DNA from: Adiantum capillus-veneris
Lineage: Eukaryota > Streptophyta > Polypodiopsida > Polypodiales > Pteridaceae
Assembly: GCA_014529385.2 (NCBI GenBank)
Contig: JABFUD020000358.1
Span: 1-57,029, forward strand
Length of the DNA stretch: 57,029 bases
Reading direction: 5' to 3'
The notes under the pieces were generated by a model. That model was not told the DNA's origin, ran no database searches, and worked only from the letters and a program-made list of their open reading frames with translations. Shown piece by piece: positions 31,860-42,344 of the stretch. How positions within the stretch are numbered: position 1 is the stretch's first letter; every line of letters begins with the position of its first letter. Made by a program: the position numbers and the translations under genes.

Positions 31860-33178
31860 CATTTCACTTGGGGCAGGAATGATAGCCAGGCCCTTGCTCC
31901 CCACACTTAAATTTTTTTTGGTCCTTGCAAATAGCTTTAAGCTGTTCAGGAGAGAGTTTGTTTTTACCTTTGTACACTCTCTTCTCCTTGGACCAATTGT
32001 TGTTGAAATTGCCTTTAAGAATTTTGGGCATTGGTTTTCCCCTTTGCATCACTCTTGTATTTGTTTTCCATGGGCTTGACATTCTGTCTAGCCCCTTGTT
32101 GGAAAATTGATGCTCAAAGCAACCATGGTGTGGTGGATTACTTCGGTGATAAAACCAGATCATTGAGAGTTGGCTACTCAACCATCTCTTCAAGTAATCC
32201 CGCAAAAAATTGTTGCTTTTTCTTGATGAAGCCTATCCTTTGAAAGACAGTAGCCTTGAGATGTAAATCCCAAAAAATTTCTACATATTTGTGGATAGAC
32301 TCGTGAGAGAGAAGCTTCAAAATTCACCATTCGATAAGCACTTTTTCCTTTGCATCGCTTGCAAGGAATTGTTTCATGATAAAAACTTGTAGAGTTTTCC
32401 ATGTCTTTGGGGATTCTCTGTTGCCACGGAGGCTAGCCCGCCATTAACGAGCCAATTTTTGGAAGTGCATAGCTTGGAGGACTCTATGAAGCCCTCGTCT
32501 CCAAAGGCCGCATCAAATTGTTGGATGAAGGCCAATACTTTGTTGGTAGCACCAAAGATGCCATCATAGGTGAGAAAAGAGATACTCTTTCCTCCCTCTT
32601 TGAACTTCTTGAGCTTTTGTGACATTTTCCATGCAGGGTATGATTTTCAATGTCCTCCCCTCTTGTATACTTTAGGAGAATAGCCATAGCTTTCATCGAA
32701 AGAGGAGGAAGGTGAAGAAGAAGGAGAAGAAGGTGACCTCTTTCTTGCCCTTTTCTTCCTTTGTTTCCTCTCTTCCCTTTTGGAGTGACAAGGAGAAGAA
32801 CTATGGGTTGACCATTTTCTCTTAGGAGGAGTTGTCAATCATCTGGACCGCCGTCTTCTTGGAGCCACATCTTTAGAGGAACTTAGGGATTCATTAGTTT
32901 CTTGTTATTTGGATTCCTCCTTTTGTATGGGAGAGAGTCTTCTTTTGGGGGTCTCATCAAGAGGCCTCCTAAGCTCTCTCTCCTCTTGGAGAGGAATGGA
33001 AATCCCATAAGTACGAAGTTGTTGAGTAACTTTGGCTTGCAAAACAGAGTTTCCCACAGCTTGTTGCAACCTAGTAACAAGATAATTGACAAACATGGGG
33101 GACATCATCATTAGCACCTTCATGTGAAAAATCAAAGTTATCAATGTTCCTTATACTCTCTTGGTTATGGTCAGCCAT
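31860..33178 (-). pseudogene. gag of element H
   Basis: The first ATG after the PBS is at 33178-33176, opening MADHNQESIRNIDNFDFSHEG. The frame is broken near 33070, after which pieces in different frames continue: a charged KKRARKRSPSSPSSS region (about 32740), SQKLKKFKEGGKSISFLTYDGIFG and VLAFIQQFDAAFG (32625-32480). The zinc knuckle region reads KFKCGEQGPGYHSC (about 31870), missing the first Cys of CX2CX4HX4C. Gag order and wording fit plant chromoviruses. Confidence 0.65.
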
Positions 33179-33573
33179 GCTAATAAAAGTTATGTGTTTA
33201 CTTAGTGTATTCTTTGGCAATTCAAAACCTTAGTTTCTACTCCTCTTAGCCTTTGAAAATTAGCACTTAAGTATCTACACCCACGGCTCAAATTGATTAA
33301 TTATAGAGAGTAGTGGAGTGGGTCTAATATTGCAAAATTGCCAAGGGATAGCTCCTTTCAGACTTTTGATGGCTCAATAATGGTAAAGTCGTAGATAGGT
33401 CTAAAAAGACCCCATTATTAAGACCAAAGCTCCCGAGGTGTGCACCATATCCCACATAGTAGGCTCAACAAAACCGATAATAAATCCTAGTCCCACTTAC
33501 CCTAATATAATTAACAAAATCAACCATGAATAGAATACTTAAGGATTTATCTTCTTAAGCAAGAAAAGAGAAA

Positions 33574-33591
33574 CCAAATTCTCTGATACCA
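33574..33591 (-). promoter_or_regulatory. Primer binding site of element H (tRNA-iMet type)
   Basis: The minus strand reads TGGTATCAGAGAATTTGG, one base from the LTR end. TGGTATCAGAG is the standard initiator-methionine tRNA primer site of plant LTR elements. Confidence 0.85.
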
Positions 33592-33592
33592 A

Positions 33593-33749
33593 TGTAATGG
33601 AAAGGGCCTATGAACTTTGAGAATAGTGGAATTAAGAGAATTAGAGATAACATTTTTGTGAGACCACTATGAGAGCATAGAGGGTGACTTAATTGATGGT
33701 AGCAATATAAACATAGTACTTAATTAACTTGTCATGAACAATACTTTTT

Positions 33750-33790
<41 letters not shown>

Positions 33791-33950
33791 AGAGAACTTA
33801 ACAACATTTGAGGATCGGATTTATGTGGAGCCGGTCCCCCTCCAATAGGCTTTTGTATTATAGGTTCTCCCATCAAGAGAGACTTGGTACAATACAATCT
33901 TTGTGTTCTTTGTGACCTAGGTGATGCAATGAAGATGGAAAGATTCATGC
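33593..33950 (-). repeat. 5' LTR remnant of element H
   Basis: Starting TGTAATGGAAAGGG next to the primer site, it matches 28537-28878 up to ATGAAGATGGAAAG and TTCATGCAT, then diverges. It carries an expanded GA run absent from the other copy. The U3 end near the element outer edge is missing or replaced. Confidence 0.65.
33751..33787. repeat. (GA)n microsatellite in H 5' LTR
   Basis: There are about 18 uninterrupted GA units. The 3' LTR has only four to five units at the same place, so the array expanded after insertion. Confidence 0.95.
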
Positions 33951-34646
33951 ATCATGAAAATAACATAGAATTTTTAAAAAGCACTAACTATTCCAAGCCT
34001 CAGTGCCAAAGCCTCAAACACCTTCGAAGGTGGAAAGAGCTAGGGGGGAATGAGGGTAGGGAAGAGGAAGAAGAAACATTCATAGGAGAAAGAAATAGTT
34101 CCTCACTTATCATCATGCTTCTTGCTAGCATACATAATAGCATAGTAACGAAGATGGAGAAGATGGAAAGCCTAAGCATTGATGCATGGCTCTTGGTTGG
34201 ATTTGCATTTCATAGCCAAGAGTGTTGGCGTAGACTCTCAACTTCTCTACTAGCTTGGAGAAGGAGATGGAGCTCTTGCACTTTGCACTTCACACAATGA
34301 GAGTGTGTGTGAGTGTGTGCGGGAGATTATAATTCCCAAGAAACCCCCCTTCTTGCTTTGGTTGACCCTCCCTTGTAGCTCATGCTTGAAGCTCATTGGA
34401 CCCCTCCAGGCCTAACCAATCACATGCAAGAGGCATATCAAGCAACAAGGGTAGCATTGGGACAAGAGTCCCCATTTCCCCTTTGAGAGAGAGGACTTGA
34501 TAAATGCAAAAAAAACTAATTAAATTAACTGATTTATCATTAGACCCCTTGGGAGGCCAACCGATAGGCTTTAGGCACACCATGAGGGAAACATGGGTAG
34601 GGGCTGGACATGTGTCCTTGCTGCCTCTTGAGGCTTGGGATAACCT

Positions 34647-34690
34647 TGTGTGTGTGTGTGTATGTGTGTGTGTGTGTGTATGTGTGTGTT
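34647..34690. repeat. (GT)n microsatellite
   Basis: There are about 21 GT units interrupted twice by TATG, a normal dinucleotide array. Confidence 0.95.
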
Positions 34691-34762
34691 TTCTCTCATT
34701 CCCCTAGATTTAGGGCTCGCCCCCTCCTTTGTACGAACTTTGTTGACTTTTGGAACACAAGC

Positions 34763-34992
34763 ACCTTAGTCAGCAAGCACGACAAAGCACCTCAACCTTG
34801 GGTAGTGTTCCCACAAGAACCTAAAGCTCCTTAGTCGGCAAGCACGACAAGCACCTCAAGCATCTTAGTCAGCAAGCATGACAAGCACCTCAAGCATCTT
34901 ATTCAGCAAAGCACGAGAAGCACCTCAAGCAGCTTAGTCATCAAGCATGACAAGCACCTGAGTCATCAAGCACGACAAGCACCTCAAGCTTG
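34763..34992. repeat. Minisatellite, about six units of 28-35 bp
   Basis: The core CTTAGTCAGCAAGCACGACA plus AGCACCTCAAGCAT recurs at about 34763, 34830, 34864, 34898, 34933 and 34961, with scattered substitutions. The array is bracketed by two copies of CCTTGGGTAGTGTTCCCACA / GCTTGGGCAGGGTTCCCACA-like text (about 34796 and 34988), suggesting expansion within a duplicated segment. Confidence 0.85.
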
Positions 34993-35270
34993 GGCAGGGT
35001 TCCCACATCAAGATTTGCCCTAGCTTACCTAAGGTCAAAGGACCTTCGGAGGTCTTCAATGAAGCTAACCCTTAGGTCTTTAAGCTCCATTGGCTAGCCT
35101 TGCTCTTTGATAGATCATCTCTCATTTGGACCCCTTTACCATTGGCCCCGTGTTGAGATAGACCCATAAGCACATGTCTATATTCTAACCCTTGTTCCCG
35201 TTTATTATCCCACATTAAATGATCAGTTTAATATGATAAAATCATTTGGGTTAGTTAGATATTATATTTT

Positions 35271-36489
35271 ATGACAACTTCTATGCTTATACAAGGGTTG
35301 CATGAGGAGGTAATTCCTACACTTTTGATGAATGTTGAGACTTTGAAAGGTGTCTTTCTTGAGGGTGCTATGTGTGAAGATTTACAGGCTAAAGCTATTT
35401 TCCATGATCAAGTTGAAATCCCAGGTAAAAATTTCTCTGATGATACAGCTTCAGATTTTTCCAAGGATCTTTCTGATGGCTATGAAGCTAAAAGGAGTGA
35501 TGATGGTAAAGCATCATTGATATTGTAGAAAGTTCACATATCTTTTCATTTCCTTGGACAATATGCCAGCTATAACTGGGTTTGGATGCTATTCCTAATG
35601 ATGCTTATGTTAGTGAGGTTCTAGTTGCAAGTAAAAGGGAAAGAGTTCTCTTTAATTCTTGCTGGTAACGAGCTAAAGTTGCCAAAAGTTTATGGGATGT
35701 GGGTTCTGCACTATGCTTCAGGTGAAGATCTTGTATATTGTGGGGCCCATCAATGCTATGTACTCTTAATGGTGTTTGATCTAAGAGATTCAAGGGATCT
35801 TCAAAAGTAGGTTCAATACGGATGGTTACTTTTGGGTATGCACAATGATTGCTTCCTATTGGATCCAAGAATAACATACTTGCACCAAAACGTTTTGATG
35901 GTGATTGATACAAGAAATGTGTGCTTATGTGGATATTAGGTTGCTCTAGTGTGTTTGGGAAATTTCTTATTATCTCGTTTGATCCCGGGGGATACTAAAG
36001 TGCAGCTTGCAGATTCAAAGAAAATCAGTTGTTATTTGTAGCAGATTGCTTAGCACTAAGTTTTTCTTTGTTTGGATTTAAGCTAAGAGGAAAGAGTTTT
36101 GGGTTTTGTGGTTAGCAAGCTTACATGGATAGCTTCTAATTGAATTATTTAGACAATTGATGAAGTATCTTTACATCTTTTAAGTTGGTTTTTTTGCCAA
36201 AACTTGAAGTAAAGGACTTGATGGCCATTTTGTGTGCAGACAGATTAATGCATACTTGAGCTTGAAAGAGCTCCCTAAATCAAGCTTGATGGTCAAGCCG
36301 TGTGCATAATTAACTAGAGAACTTGAGTTTGTCGGGATTCACTAAACATGTTTTCCATAATTGAGTGCTTTGAAGATACAAAATATACGGTTCAAAGATT
36401 AGCGATGGGCAACTACCTAATGATTAAGCCAGACCATTGATAGGGTTTCAGCCTTACTTTGTTTTGCATGTACTTACCAGTTATGTGAG
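35271..36489 (+). pseudogene. Element C interior frames, 3' side, function unknown
   Basis: Broken plus-strand frames continue to the second MITE. They include TTSMLIQGLHEEVIPTLLMNVETLKG and an acidic stretch FSDDTASDFSKDLSDGYEAK (35271-35528), then LPKVYGMWVLHYASGEDLVYCG (about 35690). I recognise no RT, RNase H or integrase motif. Whether all of it belongs to C is inferred from its position between H and the C polypurine tract. Confidence 0.4.
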
Positions 36490-36741
36490 GTCGGGGGATG
36501 TACTATTGGGAACCTCCATATATAATGTGTGTTCAGAGGGTATTTAAAAAATCCATTTTTAACATATTTAAATGAATAATATGACCCCTTTTTTCAAGAT
36601 TTTTATGGGAATGGAATATAAAAACCCCTTCTGTTAATGTATCTATGTTAATTTATCTTTAAAAAATTCATTTAAACCCCCCTCTTACTCTGCTGAACTC
36701 ACGTGGTACATTAACATGATGATATAGTGCACCCCCCTGAG
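36490..36741. mobile_element. MITE copy 2 (252 bp) inside element C
   Basis: It begins GTCGGGGGATGTACTAT and ends with the reverse complement of CTCAGGGGGGTGCACTAT, giving inverted ends. Perfect 8-bp repeats TATGTGAG flank it (36482-36489 and 36742-36749). The interior aligns with the 247-bp copy in B: a CCATATxxAATGTG(C/T)GTTCA block near the left end and GAACTCACGTG near the right. Confidence 0.82.
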
Positions 36742-36833
36742 TATGTGAGCTTGATGTTGGCAAGGAGATTTATGTGCTTATAGCAGATGCATATTAAAGA
36801 ACCGTTGGCACAAACCAGAGGTTGTGTAGGTTT

Positions 36834-36845
36834 AGAGGGGGTGGA
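36834..36845 (+). promoter_or_regulatory. Polypurine tract of element C
   Basis: AGAGGGGGTGGA precedes TGTCGTGC. It is identical to the element B tract, and the flanking GTxTAGGTTT is also shared. Confidence 0.85.
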
Positions 36846-38591
36846 TGTCGTGCAGCTCCGCTTCCATGATGGAAAAATAGCAAAAGGATGTAGGTTAAGC
36901 CTAATTGAAGCCTATATGATTATTCAACAATAATAAGGGCTTGATAAAAAGCATGCTAAATGCTAAATGTATACCAGATGTGGCTTTAAAGGACCAAAAG
37001 TTGTTTTGATGATGCTAAAAAAGAGTATGATTGAAGTGATCACAAATGAGAGTTTATGGACTAGAATTTTATAGTGCTTGAAGATCCCTACATGCTGGTC
37101 TTTATGGACCATCAATTAGAGCCACAATGAGGAAGTTCTGCTAGTTTCAAGTTTGAGTGCATTACAAATCTGAGACGGATGGGGCAGGTGGTGCCAAATG
37201 GTCAAAGATGGTTCTAGCATATAGATGTAAAGTGCTCATCTTATGGAGCGTGTCGATATTTTAAGATTGTTGTTTGGAGTTACGGTTGTCGAGTTATTAG
37301 GCAGATGAAGTTTCATTGGAGGCTAGTTCCGTGTTGAGTTGGTCACCTCAATCAGTGTTCCATCTGGGATTTTTTGGGGTTTGACCAAGTTCTAGAATGT
37401 GGTATGCACTATATAAAGTCAATAAGAATTGATTATACAACAATCAGAGTCCAGATTAGCAAGAAAATGTGAGTTGAAGTCGACGTCAGTTATTAACAAT
37501 GAGGTGCCAGATGACTTTTCTTTGTTTTGGTTGCTTCGATTGGAAGGCTCGAGAAGGTGAAAAAGCGGCAAAGGCCGAGTGGATTGAAGTTTGTGTGATA
37601 GTAAGTAGGAATTTGCGGCTTGGTCACTGGATTACCATGCATCATTTGGCAGGGTCTGAAAGCAATGAGAAAAATGAGTTCATGCTTGTTCTAGTGACTT
37701 TGGAAGCCTTGGAGGGGCAAGGCAAGCAAATAATGCCATGGCAAGGCTGCTTAATCCCACATGCGCACTTGAAAGACTAGTGAGGAGACAAGTTTATCAA
37801 GTGTGTGTAGAGAAGGGGAGAGTTCCAAGGGGTGTGCATGAAAAGCATTGTCGGAATCTATAAGGGTATGCTCGTGTGATTGCCCCCAATAACCACAATT
37901 TTTTGTTCAAAGAAAAGAAGAGAGGGCAATGATGACAACGCTGCCCCTCCACAAAAGCTCTAGGATTAAGTTAGTTTTTTTTATAGAGTGTGATATAGCA
38001 TGCAAAGCTAGGGAAAAAGGAGAAGAAAAAGGAGAGCGCTGTCGAGAGAGAGATAGAAAAGAACAATAAGAAGAAAGAAGAAGAAGAATAAGAGAGGAAA
38101 GAAGAACAGAAGGAAAGAAAGAAGAAGAAGAAAAAGAAAGAAGAAGAAGGAAAAGAAAGGAGAAAGAAGAAGCAGGAGGAGAAGAAAAAGAAGAAGGAGA
38201 ATAAGGGGGGTTCTGGGGGAATCTCACTCTTTTTTAGATTTTGGCATTGAAGATCTTAAGGAGTAGTTCGAGAAGAAGGGAAATTGAAACAAGAAGAACG
38301 ACACGGAGAGGAGCTATATCATCGTTATAGAAGCAAGCAAAGGAGAACCAAGGGAGTGATCAGGCTTTTTACGATCGTCAATGTTCATTATCGACGTCGG
38401 CACTCTTTTTCTCAAATAATTCAATCTTAACCATCACCATCATCAGCTTCAACTTTGATAATCTTATTGATAGGTCATGGTGTCGTTAATGGCCCGCTTA
38501 ATCTTTGTAGAGCTTAAACTCCTTAGTTTTTAGTTAACCCAAGTGACAACGTTGTTAACGGCCCGCCTTTGCTATTGATGATTAATTTGTA
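36846..38591 (+). repeat. 3' LTR of element C, truncated at its right end
   Basis: It starts TGTCGTGCAGCTCCGCTTCC and follows the 5' LTR through GCTATTGATGATTAA, then stops about 115 bp short of the 5' copy end. Element D sequence resumes at once. The TATTGG to TACTC switch leaves GTA in common, a likely microhomology breakpoint. Confidence 0.75.
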
Positions 38592-38888
38592 CTCAAAATT
38601 TCATCTAAGCTGTCGTCTTCTATGTATATCTTGGGTATGATAGGATGGAAACAATCAGATGCCTGATCTGTGGTATTCATCACTACTCTTGGCTTTTTTA
38701 TTAACTTCACGGGTTCTAATTTAGCTTTAGGAATCTCAGTTATCTTTCCAGGATTGTGTCTTGGTGGGACCACTGGTGTTGGAGCTGGAACCTCTATCCA
38801 ACCCTCTGGTTTTCCTTTCCGGTGACTCTAACAAAGCTTGGGCTGTTTGAATCATCTTTTGACACATCTTCGGCCTTTGCTTTTCCAA
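38592..38888 (-). pseudogene. Linker of element D between Copia and C
   Basis: The minus strand reads LEKQRPKMCQKMIQTAQALLESPERK and GLDRGSSSNTSG, then, after frame changes, PRHNPGKITEIPKAKLEPVKLIKKP and IYIEDDSLDEIL up to the C junction. This low-complexity charged segment lies between gag and RT of D. No protease triad is visible. Confidence 0.6.
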
Positions 38889-38893
38889 CTCAA

Positions 38894-39625
38894 TGTTAAG
38901 TATGGAGCCTGATTTACCCTTGTAATTTTCTGTGGTAAAAGCGCACATTTGTAAGGCCCCCATTATGAGGAGAAGCCGTCGTGCGTGAAGGAAAATCACT
39001 CACCGAAAACCAAAATTTTCATGGACAAGAATCAGAGGCAACTTTCAAGGCCTCGGGGGCGGAGGCCCCTGAGACATTTTTTTCCCCGGAATATTCTTTT
39101 TCGCCGGAATATTATGGCCGGACGGCGGCCGGAAAGTGGTCGGAAAACAACCGGTCGGTTGGCCGGTGGCCGGTGGCCGAATTCAAAAGCGGACTTGTCT
39201 TCTCAAGGGCGGCCACACATGGGCGGATTGGAGGGTCCGATTTGGACTTATTCGCACAAGGGCGGCTACACATGGCTGTCTCTCATAAGAGAGGGTAGCC
39301 CTTTTGGCCTATAAAAGGAGGCCATTTCTACACACATTTCATAGTGTGAAGTTGATGCAACAAGGTGAGTGTGAGGTGGTGAGAGTGAAGCAAGGCGGGA
39401 GCTCCATTAAGGGTATAATCCCTTTGTAAACTACTTCTTGTTTTGAAGTACTAAAGCCATTGAGTGGCTGCTTTCCCGTGGACGTAGCCCACATTGGGTG
39501 AACCACGTATATCGTGTGTACTCTCTCTCTCTCTCTCTACTCTATAATCTCGTGTATGTAAATCTGTCTCTCTCCATTAAGTAATCTACTCAATTATTTA
39601 TTTAGCTACGTCTTATTTTCTAACA
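38894..39625 (+). repeat. 5' LTR of the Copia element (732 bp)
   Basis: It starts TGTTAAGTATGG and ends TTCTAACA. A TATA box CTATAAAAGG lies at 39309-39318. U3 has a GC-rich stretch (39105-39180) in an AT-rich setting and two copies of AAGGGCGGC(C/T)ACACATGG (about 39206 and 39258). A CT run follows near 39520. The 3' LTR is 42976-43714. Confidence 0.95.
39309..39318 (+). promoter_or_regulatory. TATA box of the Copia LTR
   Basis: CTATAAAAGG is conserved in the 3' LTR (43402-43411) and matches the plant TATA consensus. Transcription should start about 30 bp downstream. Confidence 0.8.
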
Positions 39626-39627
39626 AC

Positions 39628-39639
39628 TGGTATCAGAGC
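39628..39639 (+). promoter_or_regulatory. Primer binding site of the Copia element
   Basis: TGGTATCAGAGC lies two bases after the LTR end and is the initiator-methionine tRNA site used by most plant Copia elements. Confidence 0.93.
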
Positions 39640-39698
39640 AAGGTTTGCTTGTAGCTAAATTATCTCAAGGAAAGATTTCCTTGAATTGAGTGGGAGTT

Positions 39699-42344
39699 AT
39701 GGCGGAGGAAGGGAAGCTCAAGATTGAGAAGTTCAACGGCAAAAACTACCAACATTGGAAGATGCAAATTGAAGACTATTTCTACCAGAAGGACCTCTAT
39801 TTGCCACTAGGCGGTCTTGCGAAGAAGCCCGCAACAATGGCAGATGAAGCATGGATTTTCCTTGATCGAAAGGCACTGGGAACAATCCGGTTAAGCTTGG
39901 CGTCAATGGCGGCCTTCAATGTTTCGGAGATGAAGACCACGGAGGACTTGATGAAGTCACTTGATGACTTCTACGAGAAACCATCGGCATCCAATAAGGT
40001 ATTTCTTATGAAGCGCTTGTTCAATCTAAAGATGGCAAAGAATGGTTCAGTTGCAGAACACCTAAATGACTTTAACACAAACATAAGTCAACTTCGATCA
40101 GTGAAAATCAATTTCTATGACGAAGTGCGAGCTCTCCTTATACTATCACCTCTACCGGATAGTTGGGACAGCCTTGTGATGGCTGTAAGTAATTCTATCT
40201 CTGGCACAAGTACTCTTAAGTTTGATGATGTTGTGGGTGTTCTCCTAAGCGAGGAAATGCGAAGGAAAAGCACAAGAGAATCATCAAGTGCTGCACTATC
40301 AGTGGAAACAAGAGGAAGGCTTAAGGAGAGGTTCAAAAACCAAAAGGGTCGTGATCGCTCAAGGCCGAGCAAGTCACGCACAAAGTCAGTTCTTGAATGT
40401 TGGAACTACGGCAAGAAGGGCCACGTCAAGAAGGATTGCTGGTCCAAGAAGAAGAAGGAGACAGAGTCTCAAGACAACAAGCCAACATCGGAGGCCAATG
40501 TGGCAGGTAAAGTAGAGCAAGATGCTCTAATTCTCTCATTAGACAATGTGTCTAATTCCTGGATAGTAGATTCCGGGGCTTCATTCCATGCGACACCACA
40601 CAAGCAACATTTCCAAGACTACACCAAAGGTAATTTTGGTTATGTATACTTGGGAGATGATGAAGCTTGTGAGATTGTCGGCAAAGGTACAGTTTCTGTC
40701 AAAACTGCTAACGGAAATGAATGGAAGCTTAAAGATGTTAGGCATGTTCCTTCTCTTCGCAAAAATTTGATCTCTACAGGACAATTGGACGATGAAGGTC
40801 ACAACATTGCATTCAGAAACAAACGGTGGAAGATCTCAAAGGGATCTTTGGTGGTTGCCAAGGGAGAAAAAGTCGGTACACTTTACTTGTGTACTGTTAG
40901 CACGCAACCTTTAGCTTGTGCAGCAACTACAAAAGTTGACAGTGCGGTGTGGCACTACCGACTTGGGCATGTGAGTGCCAAAGGAATGCAAATCCTTCAA
41001 ACAAAGAAGCTTCTACCAGGTTTGAAAGAAGTGGACTTAGAGTTCTGTGAAGATTGTGATTATAGTAAACAAAAGAGGGTAAAATTTCAAAAATCAGGAA
41101 ATGAAAGAAAAAATAAAAAACTTGAGTTGGTTCATTCTGATGCTTGGGGTCCTGCAAGTACACCATCACTTGGTGGCTCATTGTACTATGTGACATTCAT
41201 AGACGATGCGACTAGAAAAACATGGGTTTATGTCATGAAGAATAAATCCGATGTATTTTCCATATTTCAAAGGTGGAAAACCTTTGTGGAGAATGAAACA
41301 GGTACCAAGGTTAAATGCCTCATATCCGACAATGGAGGCGAATATTGCAGCCAAGCTTTTGAAAGCTTTTGTGCTAGCAATGGCATTCGGAGGCAAAGGA
41401 CAATCCCAAGGACACCTCAACAAAATGGGATTTCGGAAAGGATGAACAGGACAATCATGGAACGAGCACGAAGCATGCGGCTACATGTAGGCCTACCGCT
41501 TGAGCTTTGGGTGGAAGCTATAAGTACGTCTGTGTACTTAATCAATTGGTCACCCTCAACGGCATTGGATGGGGGAGTTCCAGAAGAGGCATGGACAGGT
41601 AAACTGGTGAATTATGCATTTCTCAAAGTGTTTGGGTGTGAGGCTTTCATGCACATAGATAGAAGCATAAGATCAAAGTTAGATGCAAAGTCCAAAAAGT
41701 GTTTCTTCATTGGCTATGGAGAAGGAGACTTTGGGTATCGCCTATGGAATCCTGAAGATGGTAAAATCTTAAGGAGTAGGGATGTAATTTTTAACAAACA
41801 AAATATATACAAAGATTACTTGGAAAGAAAACAAACAAAAGAAACAGGTGATGAGTACATGGAGCTTGAGGACGGTGAAGACTCAAGGACTGCAAACGGT
41901 GACAATGTGCAACAACGTCAACCAAATGAGGAGCCTCAACCTATTCCCCGAAGATCTACAAGAGCAAGTAGACCTCCAAAAATTTTTGTTCCTTCCTTCA
42001 ACCATCTCTTGATCTCAGATTCTGGAGAGCCGGAATCATATGAAGAAGCTATGCAACATGAATCCAAAGAAGAATGGACGAAGAGCATGCAAGTGGAGAT
42101 GGACTCACTACATCGCAACCAAACATGGGAGTTGGTTGAGTTGCCTAAAGGTAAGCGGGCACTTCAAAACAAATGGGTGTACAAGCTAAAGGAAGAAGAA
42201 GGTGGGAAGAAAAGGTACAAGTCTAGGCTTGTGGTAAAAGGTTTTTCTCAAAAGAAAGGTATTGACTTCAGCGGTAGGTTCTCTAATGTATGCTATGGTC
42301 TGGACAAGGCCAGACATTGCACATGCAGTGGGAGTTGTGAGTAG
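39699..42344 (+). pseudogene. Copia gag-pol frame: gag, protease, integrase, RT stub
   Basis: The ATG at 39699 opens MAEEGKLKIEKFNGKNYQHWK, the usual start of Copia gag. The frame is open for 881 codons. The order is capsid-type gag; zinc knuckle CWNYGKKGHVKKDC (C234, with Tyr237 in place of the second Cys); protease WIVDSGAS (D291); GAG-pre-integrase with HYRLGH and CEDC; integrase D481, D544 and E580 (DDX35E spacing); and a proline/basic linker. RT then begins at SYEEAM...WELVELP and KARALQNKW-like text and stops after KGIDF. There the frame jumps into sequence that normally lies after the RT catalytic core and ends at a stop. The element would make particles and integrase but no polymerase. 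Confidence 0.92.

Larger units (their letters stand above)
28537..33950 (-). mobile_element. Element H: minus-strand Ty3 element lacking integrase
   Basis: The order along the minus strand is 5' LTR remnant (33593 to about 33950), tRNA-iMet-type PBS, gag, protease, RT, RNase H, a short tail, PPT and 3' LTR (29771-28537). The left flank is element C interior (TACTT at 28532-28536). The right boundary is uncertain because the 5' LTR loses similarity after about 350 bp. The coding region is too short: the segment between RNase H and the C-terminal tail has no integrase. Confidence 0.75.
33951..35260. other. Unassigned stretch between H and C interior
   Basis: No gene is supported. A plus-strand open frame of 138 codons at 33884-34300 straddles the H LTR edge and looks accidental. 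The stretch holds a GT microsatellite and a tandem repeat array. It may be part of a rearranged H 5' LTR or a separate insertion. Confidence 0.4.
25125..38591 (+). mobile_element. Element C: large LTR element without recognisable pol
   Basis: Long LTRs (25125-27019 and 36846-38591) are clearly homologous. Interior sequence occupies 27041-28536 and about 35270-36845; the middle is occupied by minus-strand element H and by unassigned sequence. The primer site and the polypurine tract/LTR junction match those of element B. No gag zinc knuckle, RT or integrase motif is visible in the C interior, so C fits a non-autonomous large retrotransposon derivative. It is inserted in element D. Confidence 0.75.

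Noticed and set aside
33884-34300. Plus-strand open frame of 138 codons at the H LTR edge
   Set aside because: It begins inside the reverse-oriented H LTR and runs across the divergence point; no motif or homologue is visible.
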